Of a DNA stretch of 64,000 bases, positions 6,822 to 13,915 are shown one piece after another. The position numbers and the translations under genes are program-made. Origin of the DNA: a virus; IMG/VR virus record IMGVR_UViG_3300025585_000039, positions 16,004 through 80,003 of that record; one strand, written 5' to 3'. Position 1 is the first letter of the stretch; every line of letters starts with the position of its first letter. Under the pieces are notes generated by a model that was not told the origin of the DNA, did not search any database, and saw nothing but the letters and a program-made list of their open reading frames with translations.

Positions 6822-7603
6822 TACTTTACTCCCTTAATTCTTCTGTATGTTTCTTCATCTACAATACCATTTACTGGAAGACCTTCTTTTTTCTGAAAAG
6901 CCCTTACCGCTTTATCGGTAATTGGTCCAAACACACCTTCTGCTGGCTTAACACCAAGTGCTACTTGAACAACCTTAACTGAAGATCCCTTCGATCCTTG
7001 CTTAAATGGTTTAAATAATTTTACTTCTGGAACTTCGACACCTTGTGATTTAGCAACTTCAGCAAGTGCAACCTTCTTGTCTTCTAAAGGCATTGGTGCA
7101 TCTGCATCTGGATAATCAACTACTCCGTATCCTGCAATGAATACTTGAAGACCTTTCTTGTTAGGACCGTATGCACGAAGTTTCTTTGCACACTCACCAC
7201 CATTTGACTGACTACCCTTCTTTCCATCAGCGGATGTATTTCCTTCAATACACCAAGCAGTTCCATCACCATTATCTTTCAATACCCAACCAACATGGTC
7301 AATGTCACGACCACCAGGGAAGTCAAAATAAACTACCCAACCTGGCTGTGGTTTGTTACCTTTAACAGGAACCCACTTGTTCATCTTTTTAAATGCTGCT
7401 ACACCAGCAGGTGTATAAACTGTATTTGGAACTTTTACACCAGCCTGATTAGCGGACCAGTTAACAAACGATCCACACCATGGCAAGAAATTTGCCTTTG
7501 TGTATGCACCATATTTTGTTTCATTATCTTTTGGACCTTCTACGGTTCCAACTTCTTTTTGAATCACTTCAAGTAGAAGTGCTCTTGTACCTTTTTCTGC
7601 CAT
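6821..7603 (-). CDS. Endolysin: CHAP domain plus peptidoglycan-binding domain
   Basis: 260 aa. N-terminal CHAP amidase/endopeptidase domain (about 1-150) with the catalytic Cys in PWCGSFVNW (C43), His in DIDHVGWV (H103) and a C-I-E-G-N-T motif at 118-123. C-terminal peptidoglycan-binding domain (about 198-258) with GSKGSSVKVVQ and GVFGPITDKAVRAFQK. It should cleave host cell-wall peptides at lysis. No signal peptide, so export needs a holin; the holin-like genes lie 9 kb away at 16.7-17.2 kb. Strong SD (AGGAGG). Confidence 0.93.
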   Translation of the reverse strand: MAEKGTRALLLEVIQKEVGTVEGPKDNETKYGAYTKANFLPWCGSFVNWSANQAGVKVPNTVYTPAGVAAFKKMNKWVPVKGNKPQPGWVVYFDFPGGRDIDHVGWVLKDNGDGTAWCIEGNTSADGKKGSQSNGGECAKKLRAYGPNKKGLQVFIAGYGVVDYPDADAPMPLEDKKVALAEVAKSQGVEVPEVKLFKPFKQGSKGSSVKVVQVALGVKPAEGVFGPITDKAVRAFQKKEGLPVNGIVDEETYRRIKGVK

Positions 7604-7617
7604 TTTTCCTCCTAGTG

Positions 7618-9042
7618 TTACCTGATAATTTTTGTATTATAGGTCTTTTCCCACTCTATTATATCACTCTCATCATTTAGTAGTGGTTGGCCTTTAATAT
7701 TTAAACTGGTATTTAATAATATAGGAACACCAGTTGCCTTATAAAATTTTTCTAAAACAGCATACAATCCAGGATGCTGTTCTTTAGTTACTGTCTGAAC
7801 CCTAGATGTGCCATCAATATGCACCACAGAAGGTATTAAATCTGGCTTTAAACATCTTGGGGTATATTGCATATATGGGGATTCATACTTCATGTCAAAC
7901 CATTCTGAGGCGTGTTCTGCCATTATTACGGGGGCAAAAGGTCTAAACAATTCACGCTTCTTAATAAGATTTACCTTGTCTTTAATATTTGGATCTCTTG
8001 GATCAGCAAGGATACTTCTATTTCCTAATGCCCTTGGACCAAACTCTGCTCTACCGCTTGCTACTGCAGCAATTTGATTTGTCATAATCTCATTAAAGAT
8101 AGCATCAACTGGATACTTTCCTGGAATATTATATCCAAGATATGGTCCTTCCCATTTTACATGTTTTGCACGAAGAGCAAGGGCAGCACCCAAAGAACTA
8201 CCAGCATCTCCAGGATTTGGCATGATCCAAACGTCATCAAAAATATCCCAAAGCATTGTATTGGCTGAAGCATTTAATGCACAACCACCCATAAAAACCA
8301 AATTCTTATATTCTGGTAATAGTTCTCCTCGAACCATTATCATAAACTCCCACAATCTTTCTTCATACACCTTTTGAACTGAAGCAGCAATATCAAACTT
8401 ATCTTGATCAGTCAAGATGTGGTATGGCCAATCTTTAATTCCTTGATGGTAATTATATTTTTGTGTTTTAATATCAGGGAAGTAGGACCAAACCTCTTTG
8501 TAATATGTGTCTGGATTTCCATACCCTGCCATACCCATTAGAATATATTCTTCTTGATTTGGCATTAAACCTATCAGTTGTGTAAATGCAGAATAGAATA
8601 AACCGAAACTTAATGGATATTTTATTTCTTTAACAAGTTTGATATCCTCTCCATCTCCTACCCAAACAGTAGACGTAGAAAATTCTCCAATAGCATCTAA
8701 AACAACAATTGCTGCTTTGTCAAATGGACTTGTATAATATCCTGCACAAGCATGGGTGTAGTGATGCTTAAATGATATATCAAACTTATGTTTTGGCTTC
8801 CAATCTGCAGCACCACCACGTAAAACCAATCTTAACTTTTTAAGTCCAGGCTTTTCATAGTATGCAATTTCATCTGGAGTTCCTCCGTATCGCTCTGCAT
8901 CTTTCCATAACTCATTATTGGTATACCAATCATTTTTAATCTTGCTATATCTTTCTGCGTGTCCAGCAAATAAAATAGAACTATTTTTAATTACAGCAAG
9001 TGCAGCATCGTGAGATGTCTCATTGAATCCAAATATTTTCAT
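7618..9042 (-). CDS. NodU/TobZ-type carbamoyltransferase
   Basis: 474 aa, near the usual length minus part of the C-terminal tail. Family motifs: GFNETSHDAALA at the N-terminus, the metal motif HHYTHA (93-98), MGGCALN (251-257) and R-A-E-F-G-P-R-A-L-G-N-R-S-I-L (331-345), then the C-terminal YrdC-like end with GVPILLNTSLN. These enzymes make carbamoyl-adenylate and transfer the carbamoyl group to a hydroxyl, for example on sugars or nodulation factors. It follows two prolyl-hydroxylase-like genes with a TAATG overlap, so the acceptor could be a hydroxyl made or glycosylated by its neighbours. Confidence 0.92.
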   Translation of the reverse strand: MKIFGFNETSHDAALAVIKNSSILFAGHAERYSKIKNDWYTNNELWKDAERYGGTPDEIAYYEKPGLKKLRLVLRGGAADWKPKHKFDISFKHHYTHACAGYYTSPFDKAAIVVLDAIGEFSTSTVWVGDGEDIKLVKEIKYPLSFGLFYSAFTQLIGLMPNQEEYILMGMAGYGNPDTYYKEVWSYFPDIKTQKYNYHQGIKDWPYHILTDQDKFDIAASVQKVYEERLWEFMIMVRGELLPEYKNLVFMGGCALNASANTMLWDIFDDVWIMPNPGDAGSSLGAALALRAKHVKWEGPYLGYNIPGKYPVDAIFNEIMTNQIAAVASGRAEFGPRALGNRSILADPRDPNIKDKVNLIKKRELFRPFAPVIMAEHASEWFDMKYESPYMQYTPRCLKPDLIPSVVHIDGTSRVQTVTKEQHPGLYAVLEKFYKATGVPILLNTSLNIKGQPLLNDESDIIEWEKTYNTKIIR

Positions 9043-9719
9043 TATTCTTGTCCAGTGGAATCTCTTTTAGCAGAAAGGGGAACATTGTGATACCAATTTG
9101 GTAACGCATATCTTGGACCTTTTGTAACTGGATGAACTTCATGAACATACAAAAAGTTAGATGGGAAGAACAAAACGCTTCCTGGATCTGGTTTAATTAC
9201 AAGGTCTGAATGTCTAAACTCTATCTCTCCGCCCTCATAGTCATCATTGAGATAAAGCAATACAGATAAAACTCTTGTACTAATTCCTTGATCTTGATGA
9301 GCAGGAAGGTGTCCAGTTTTTTCATACTTCAATAAATGCATTGTATGTTCTCTAGACTTAATGTTCTTTTCTGCAAATGGATATAAGTCTTTTGTATAGT
9401 GATCAAGCGTTATATCTAATGCACCAAATAGTTCTGAAGAAATAAACTTTTGTTCTTCACCATATATATCATTTGCTGGAATGTCTTTGACTTGTGGAAT
9501 AAACTTCTGCATGTTAAACGTCAGCATGCTTTCACCCTCGCCATATGTCCAAGGAACCCATGGCTTTACGGATGTTTGATTTGGTCCAGGCTTATCAGTA
9601 AGCCATCTATTCTCAAGTTCTTCAACAGCATCAATAATCTTTTGTGGTTCTTTAATTACATTTGTATAATAAACTAAACCAAGATCTAAAACTTCATAAT
9701 CAAACATGGTTAAGTCCAT
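9042..9719 (-). CDS. Prolyl-4-hydroxylase-like 2OG-Fe(II) oxygenase 1
   Basis: 225 aa using the ATG at 9719 (preceded by AAGAGAA); an upstream in-frame start at 9776 would overlap the previous gene by 77 bases. P4H motifs: H141 and D143 (PAHQDQG), the strand V-L-L-Y-L-N-D-D-Y-E-G-G-E-I, GSVLFFPSN, H193 (YVHEV) and R203 (KGPRYAL) for 2-oxoglutarate. It should hydroxylate proline or a similar residue in a protein, with oxygen and 2-oxoglutarate. Coupled to the carbamoyltransferase downstream. Confidence 0.88.
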   Translation of the reverse strand: MDLTMFDYEVLDLGLVYYTNVIKEPQKIIDAVEELENRWLTDKPGPNQTSVKPWVPWTYGEGESMLTFNMQKFIPQVKDIPANDIYGEEQKFISSELFGALDITLDHYTKDLYPFAEKNIKSREHTMHLLKYEKTGHLPAHQDQGISTRVLSVLLYLNDDYEGGEIEFRHSDLVIKPDPGSVLFFPSNFLYVHEVHPVTKGPRYALPNWYHNVPLSAKRDSTGQE

Positions 9720-10350
9720 ATTCTCTTGCAAGCCACTTTGGTCTTTGGCCTGGGAATAGGAACTCTGGATCTGCATTTTGTGGCAAACTAGTATGCATAT
9801 ACAGTGCCGTATATCTATTGCCCTTAGTTACCGTTGTAATACCATGTACATATTCTGTTCCAGCACTTGGGAAAAATACCGCCGAATATTTCTTAGGAGC
9901 ATAAACAACATTTTGGTTTGGAAAATAAATTCTTCCACCTTCAAAATCATCGTTAAGATACATAACGGTACTCCACTCAATCCATGGTTCTGGGCCTTGT
10001 GCATCAATGTGTAGGTCTCCCTTTTTACCTTCTGCCCACCAAGATCCAAACCCTTTGAATACATATATATCATGCATATACCCATTGAGTCTTCTGTGGT
10101 CTTCGTTTGCTTTCTGTCCATACTTAACAAGTACTTCCATAACTTGCTTGTTATAAGGAAGAGAAGTTCCTCCAAATCTTTTCTTATAATAATCTGGATA
10201 ATCATTAACCTCAGAAGGATTTTGCATTTCTCTAACTAAGAGATCTGCATCTTCTGGTGTAATGTAATTTTCTATAACATGAATTCTATGGCCATAGGTT
10301 TCTGGTCCGTGTGCCTCTAAATAGTTTTCTGGATTTGCTACTTCGATCAT
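9700..10350 (-). CDS. Prolyl-4-hydroxylase-like 2OG-Fe(II) oxygenase 2
   Basis: 216 aa from the ATG at 10350, which has an ideal AGGAG; the longer in-frame ATG at 10419 runs into the upstream gene. Ligands H114/D116 (DLHIDAQG), the strand V-M-Y-L-N-D-D-F-E-G-G-R-I, H169 (YVHGI) and R179 (KGNRYTA). It is a paralogue of the next gene: the YLNDD-x-EGG and V-T-K-G-x-R-Y-A/T-A-L blocks are the same. An extended -10 motif at 10367 suggests that this gene opens a transcript. Confidence 0.88.
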   Translation of the reverse strand: MIEVANPENYLEAHGPETYGHRIHVIENYITPEDADLLVREMQNPSEVNDYPDYYKKRFGGTSLPYNKQVMEVLVKYGQKANEDHRRLNGYMHDIYVFKGFGSWWAEGKKGDLHIDAQGPEPWIEWSTVMYLNDDFEGGRIYFPNQNVVYAPKKYSAVFFPSAGTEYVHGITTVTKGNRYTALYMHTSLPQNADPEFLFPGQRPKWLAREYGLNHV

Positions 10351-10366
10351 TTTTTCTCCTCTTATT

Positions 10367-10375
10367 ATTATACCA
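10367..10375 (-). promoter_or_regulatory. Extended -10 promoter motif (TGGTATAAT)
   Basis: TG-G-TATAAT on the minus strand in the 25-base gap between the glycosyltransferase-like and hydroxylase genes. The transcription start would fall near 10360, leaving a roughly ten-base leader with AGGAG. No convincing -35. It would drive hydroxylase 2, hydroxylase 1 and the carbamoyltransferase. Confidence 0.5.
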
Positions 10376-11245
10376 CTAGTGAACTGCTTTGGTGGTAGCA
10401 GTATATCTTCTAGCATCAATTTGATTAAAATTTAATTTTTCTGGATCATATTGAACATCATTAGTTTCAAATGGTAGTGGTTCTAAACTTTTGAAATCAA
10501 AGTTGTGTCTTGTGCAGAAATCATCTACCGTTAAGTCCCTGCCAAGAATTGATCCACAGCAATTAATACCAGTCCTTAGCATTGTGATTGCTTCATTGTA
10601 ATTATGATTTATTGAAAATGGTACGTACAGTGTTTCCATAGTTGGCTTACCAGCAAGAGTATAAAAATCTGTGGGCATTGCAAAAACTGGAATACCCCTT
10701 GTAAATAAATCTAGGGATAGGACTTCTTCCACACCATTATATTTTATATAACTTGGATAGTTAAGATTAGACATTGTTTTCTTATCACCAAATATTAGAT
10801 CCCTATCAATAAAATCTGTTTGAACAATTTCAGAAGTTTCAATTTTTTCTTTTTGTATATAGAATACATTCTTTGCGGATATAGCAACTTGGTGATTACC
10901 AGAAATTATCTGATTTGGCTTACACGCCTCAATTAGTTTTACATCCCAATCCTTAGACAACATAACATTGTCCGACAACAACATAAAATATTTTGATTTG
11001 GACCACATTGCATTTGATGCTCTTAGGGCTGAATGATTTGTAATCCAATCCCAGAATAGGTGCTTATATCCAACACCCATTTTTTCAAAGGTATCTTTTC
11101 TATCTAGTGGATGTTGATCATATATACCTATACCAATTGAATGTTTCTTACTTGAATTATCTATAATCTGTTGAATAACATCTTTAAGATGTTTACCCTT
11201 ATAAGAATAAATAAAAATATTTATGTCTACATTATTCATCGTCAT
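10376..11245 (-). CDS. Glycosyltransferase, GlcNAc-transferase (GT60)-like, tentative
   Basis: 289 aa. The N-terminus has the GT-A start NIFIYSYKGKHLKDVIQQII followed by a G-I-G-I-Y-D-Q strand, and residues 70-110 read WDWITNHSALRASNAMWSKSK then YFMLLSDNVMLSKDWD: an A-R...R-x-x-A block and an S/D-x-D/N nucleotide-sugar loop before W-D, as in the GlcNAc family that glycosylates hydroxyproline of Skp1 in Dictyostelium. The DxD equivalent is S-D-N. The GT-A call is firmer than the GT60 call. It sits directly upstream of two prolyl-hydroxylase-like genes. Confidence 0.6.
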   Translation of the reverse strand: MTMNNVDINIFIYSYKGKHLKDVIQQIIDNSSKKHSIGIGIYDQHPLDRKDTFEKMGVGYKHLFWDWITNHSALRASNAMWSKSKYFMLLSDNVMLSKDWDVKLIEACKPNQIISGNHQVAISAKNVFYIQKEKIETSEIVQTDFIDRDLIFGDKKTMSNLNYPSYIKYNGVEEVLSLDLFTRGIPVFAMPTDFYTLAGKPTMETLYVPFSINHNYNEAITMLRTGINCCGSILGRDLTVDDFCTRHNFDFKSLEPLPFETNDVQYDPEKLNFNQIDARRYTATTKAVH

Positions 11246-12002
11246 GCTTGACTTCTTTCATCAATGCATTTTTGATACCATAAATCTTACGTCTCCAAGC
11301 AGTTTCTTTATAATAACCATATAGTCTGGATCTTCGATTCTCTGCCATAAACTCATGTCTTTCTAAATCTGAATCTTTTTCTGCTAATTCCATTTCCCAG
11401 TTTTCTCGTTTAAATGGTATCATTTGAAATATTGGTGTTCCCTTTGGAATTGTTCCAATGAAATTTTTCTTTAAAAAGAATGCGGTAAATACTGGTAGTC
11501 CCCAAATATCAGCCTCAACAACGCCAGACATTGTATAGAATGGAAGGTCGTGTCTATTCATTGGGTGGGTAATAAGAACAGAGTATCCAGGTGGTGTTTC
11601 ATAATACCAGTTCATTCTCCATCCGTAATGGATTGGATGACACCCATCTGGCACTGGTAATTCAATCGTTGGTCTTTTATCAACCATCATTACTTCACCA
11701 TTCCAAGACACAATTGGCTTACCGTGCTTGGTTTGATCTACGTGAACATCATCTTCTAGGACATAGTGATATCCACCAGTCATGGCATCAAAGAATGGCA
11801 TACACATTTTAGTAGCAACCATTGCTCCGTCTGCACCAATATTATTTTTTACACCAAGAGTAATATCATCATTTGACTTATCAAACTTTGCAAGACTTCT
11901 GTACCATTCAGGCACATTCTTTACCGCTGGCTCTGGTGGCGTAAGTCTATGCTCATAACCAGTAAAGGCTGGTGTAAATTTAATAATGTTAGGATCTGTC
12001 AC
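11232..12002 (-). CDS. Conserved phage protein (DUF6065-like?), paralogue 1
   Basis: 256 aa from a GTG start in a GTGA overlap. Shares several blocks with the next protein upstream: P-E/T-P-A-V/I-K-N-x-P-x-W-Y, C-M-P-x-F-D-A-M-T-x-G-Y, a H-P-M/L-x-x-x-D-L-P-F segment and GTPIFQMIPFKRENWEMEL. It is rich in buried aromatics and looks like a beta-sandwich or jelly roll with a basic C-terminus (WRRKIY). From memory it resembles a DUF6065-type family found in aquatic phages. No catalytic residues can be assigned. Confidence 0.65.
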   Translation of the reverse strand: MTDPNIIKFTPAFTGYEHRLTPPEPAVKNVPEWYRSLAKFDKSNDDITLGVKNNIGADGAMVATKMCMPFFDAMTGGYHYVLEDDVHVDQTKHGKPIVSWNGEVMMVDKRPTIELPVPDGCHPIHYGWRMNWYYETPPGYSVLITHPMNRHDLPFYTMSGVVEADIWGLPVFTAFFLKKNFIGTIPKGTPIFQMIPFKRENWEMELAEKDSDLERHEFMAENRRSRLYGYYKETAWRRKIYGIKNALMKEVKHDDE

Positions 12003-12721
12003 TTAAATTCTTTCTTTGCTCTATATTTATTTTTATAAGAGTGAACAAAATTACTTCTAAGTTTAAATCTTTGTTTTGTTAATTCTGCTGATGATTCAGA
12101 AGTTGGAACTAACTCCATCTTCCAATCTTCACGTTTAAATGGGATGACTTGAACAAGAGGTGTTCCTTGTTTAATTACACCCTTAAAATCTTTTTCAATA
12201 AGAATAGATAGGTGACCATCTGTAATAAACTTATCTGTGTCAATGAATCCCTGTATTGCTAAGAAAGGTAAGTGATCTTTGTGCAAGGGATGCATGAAAA
12301 GTGTGCTATAACCTTCTGGTGTTTTAACTGCCCAGAATGGCATAACTCTAAACAATTGTTTGTGATACTTATTAGTATCGATTGGATAATGATCGTATTG
12401 TTCTGGAGCATGTACAGCAAACATATCATTAACAAATTGCTTCATCGTCAACGGAACTGAGAACTCAATCTTTGCTGGGTTTGTTGCATCAATATAAACA
12501 TCGCATGGAAACGGAATGACATACCCTGCTGTCATAGCATCAAAAATTGGCATACAACGTTTAATAGTTGATGATAATTCTCCCTTTGGAAGGAACTCGT
12601 CATCCCTTACAGATGCTGGCTGTCTCTTATACCAGTCTGGTGTATTTTTGATTGCTGGTGTTGGTTCTGGTGCGAAAAATGTTGTTCTTTCGCTAAACGG
12701 ATAAAACCGAATGATGTTCAT
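11999..12721 (-). CDS. Conserved phage protein (DUF6065-like?), paralogue 2
   Basis: 240 aa, clear paralogue of 11232-12002: PTPAIKNTPDWYKRQP, KRCMPIFDAMTAGYVIP, HPLHKDHLPF and GTPLVQVIPFKREDWKMEL fall in the same order. The basic C-terminus (NKYRAKKEFK) is also kept. The overlap by GTGA means that the two are translated together. The shared I-P-F-K-R-E-x-W block may be a binding site, but the function is unknown. Its neighbours suggest a part in the same modification pathway as the oxygenases and the glycosyltransferase. Confidence 0.65.
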   Translation of the reverse strand: MNIIRFYPFSERTTFFAPEPTPAIKNTPDWYKRQPASVRDDEFLPKGELSSTIKRCMPIFDAMTAGYVIPFPCDVYIDATNPAKIEFSVPLTMKQFVNDMFAVHAPEQYDHYPIDTNKYHKQLFRVMPFWAVKTPEGYSTLFMHPLHKDHLPFLAIQGFIDTDKFITDGHLSILIEKDFKGVIKQGTPLVQVIPFKREDWKMELVPTSESSAELTKQRFKLRSNFVHSYKNKYRAKKEFK

Positions 12722-13382
12722 AGAACTCCTTTACTCTATTAACAATTATATCATCTGCCTCAAAAACCATATCAAACATTGGCTGTTGTCTTTTAATTTT
12801 GCCAAAATTCTCATTGATCATATGGGGTCCAACTTTTTTAAAGGCAAATGTAACAAATGCTGGCTCAATATATTTTTCATCGCCAGTGGTTTTTGTATAA
12901 CTATATTCTGTTGGATTAATATAGAATGGTGAGGCAGCGTCTGGTTTTTCAAACCTCACATTGATGTTTTCATCTATAAACCACGGAACATAAAACTTAT
13001 AAAAAGAATTAAAACAATCATCTGTCAAATCAAAGGTTTCTTTGGTTTGATAGTATTGCCTTATCCATGGACGATCTAAATTAAAAAATGCCCTAGTGTG
13101 TTGTCTTACTAGCAAAAAGAATTCAGCATGATTTCCCTGCCTAAGTCTAACTGTATTGTTTTCAATCGATACAAGTTTTGGTGCTGGGTATAAATTCCTT
13201 ACATAGTTGTTGATTGGCTTGATTATTGAGTCTTTATATTCACTCTGCATGACTTTAGAATATGTAATCCAATTTATATTTACCCTGGATTTTTCACTAA
13301 TATCAGAAAAAACTGGGTCCCATGTTTCTTGCCAAATATGAAAATTATATTTTTGATCTGTTAGGATTTCTGGTCCTTGCAT
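12693..13382 (-). CDS. Conserved phage protein, remote third member of the 11232/11999 family
   Basis: 229 aa from the ATG at 13382, which has AAAGG seven bases upstream; an in-frame start at 13418 would begin almost at the tRNA-Thr gene. The C-terminal half (PWFIDENINVRFE...PAFVTFAFKKVGPHMINEN, then R-Q-Q-P-M-F-D-M-V-F-E-A-D-D) has the strand order of the two downstream paralogues (D-V-Y-I-D..., G-V-I-K-Q-G-T-P-L-V-Q-V-I-P-F) but few identities. First gene after the tRNA array. The relationship is inferred from layout, not from strong identity. Confidence 0.55.
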   Translation of the reverse strand: MQGPEILTDQKYNFHIWQETWDPVFSDISEKSRVNINWITYSKVMQSEYKDSIIKPINNYVRNLYPAPKLVSIENNTVRLRQGNHAEFFLLVRQHTRAFFNLDRPWIRQYYQTKETFDLTDDCFNSFYKFYVPWFIDENINVRFEKPDAASPFYINPTEYSYTKTTGDEKYIEPAFVTFAFKKVGPHMINENFGKIKRQQPMFDMVFEADDIIVNRVKEFYEHHSVLSV

Positions 13383-13425
13383 TACAAAACCTTTCGACAA
13401 CTCATTATACCAACACATTCATCAG

Positions 13426-13497
13426 AGCCTCCTGTAGGATTTGAACCTACGACAACTCGCTTACAAGGCGAGTACTCTACCCCTGAGTTAAGGAGGC
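13426..13497 (-). tRNA. tRNA-Thr (anticodon TGT)
   Basis: 72-nt cloverleaf: acceptor GCCTCCT/AGGAGGC, D-stem ACTC/GAGT, anticodon loop CTTGTAA, T-arm GTAGG-TTCAAAT-CCTAC, discriminator T. CCA is not encoded. Only one base separates it from tRNA-Glu. Confidence 0.95.
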
Positions 13498-13498
13498 G

Positions 13499-13570
13499 TA
13501 GCCCTAGAGAGAATTGAACTCTCGTTTCCAGATTGAAAATCTGATGTCCTAACCACTAGACGATAGGGCC
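13499..13570 (-). tRNA. tRNA-Glu (anticodon TTC)
   Basis: 72 nt. Acceptor GGCCCTA/TAGGGCT with a first-pair G-U, anticodon loop TTTTCAA, T-arm GAGAG-TTCAATT-CTCTC, discriminator A. CCA not encoded. Four bases from tRNA-Asp. Confidence 0.95.
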
Positions 13571-13574
13571 TAAG

Positions 13575-13648
13575 CGATCCCGAACGGACTTGAACCGTCG
13601 ACCTCTTCCGTGACAGGGAAGCGTTCTAACCAACTGAACTACGGGACC
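13575..13648 (-). tRNA. tRNA-Asp (anticodon GTC)
   Basis: 74 nt. Acceptor GGTCCCG/CGGGATC (one G-U), D-stem GTTC/GAAC, anticodon loop CTGTCAC, T-arm GACGG-TTCAAGT-CCGTT, discriminator G. CCA not encoded. Confidence 0.95.
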
Positions 13649-13652
13649 TCAG

Positions 13653-13723
13653 AGCGAATAGGGAGAATCGAACTCCCACCTTCTGCTTGGAAGGCAGAGG
13701 CACTACCATTATGCAACATTCGC
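13653..13723 (-). tRNA. tRNA-Gly (anticodon TCC)
   Basis: 71 nt. Acceptor GCGAATG/TATTCGC, anticodon loop CTTCCAA, T-arm GGGAG-TTCGATT-CTCCC, discriminator T. CCA not encoded. Its 5' end abuts the structured spacer 13724-13835. Confidence 0.95.
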
Positions 13724-13835
13724 AGTGTCTAACTTTGTTGTTGCGTCCTAGTTAGACTTAGGCACAGAGGCAGTGCACTGCATGTGATGATGTGTGACCG
13801 ACACTTTCGTGTTACAGGGACAAACATACGCTATG
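13724..13835 (-). other. Structured spacer inside the tRNA array
   Basis: No open frame of note and no tRNA fold with a T-loop. It does hold inverted repeats: GTCTAAC/GTTAGAC (13727-13733 with 13751-13757), a 12-bp palindrome GCAGTGCACTGC (13770-13781), an ACAC-TTTC-GTGT hairpin (13801-13812), and a 6-bp pair AGTGTC/GACACT (13724-13729 with 13800-13805) that would close a domain of about 80 nt right at the tRNA-Gly 5' end. It may be a small RNA, a processing element or a decayed tRNA. Confidence 0.4.
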
Positions 13836-13908
13836 CTGGTCTGGCAGGTCTCGATCCTGCGACATCTCGATTAACAGTCGAGTGTTCTACCAACTGAACT
13901 ACAGACCA
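13836..13908 (-). tRNA. tRNA-Asn (anticodon GTT)
   Basis: 73 nt. Acceptor TGGTCTG/CAGACCA, D-stem GTTC/GAAC, anticodon loop CTGTTAA, T-stem GCAGG/CCTGC, discriminator G. The T-loop reads ATCGAGA, so the normally invariant T54 is A. CCA not encoded. First tRNA of the array in the direction of transcription. Confidence 0.92.
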
Positions 13909-13915
13909 AAACCTT

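Noticed and set aside
9042-10350. P4H-like pair as DNA-modifying TET/JBP enzymes
   Set aside because: The sequences have the P4H strand and R-x-Y layout, and no thymidylate-synthase-like or base-modifying partner genes are seen; protein hydroxylation is the simpler reading, though not proven.
13404-13409. TATAAT as a promoter for the 12693 gene
   Set aside because: No extended TG at the right spacing and no -35 (the -35 position is in the tRNA-Thr gene); transcription through the tRNA array is simpler.
13770-13781. 12-bp palindrome as a repressor operator
   Set aside because: It lies inside a tRNA array spacer, with no promoter next to it; treated as part of the RNA structure.
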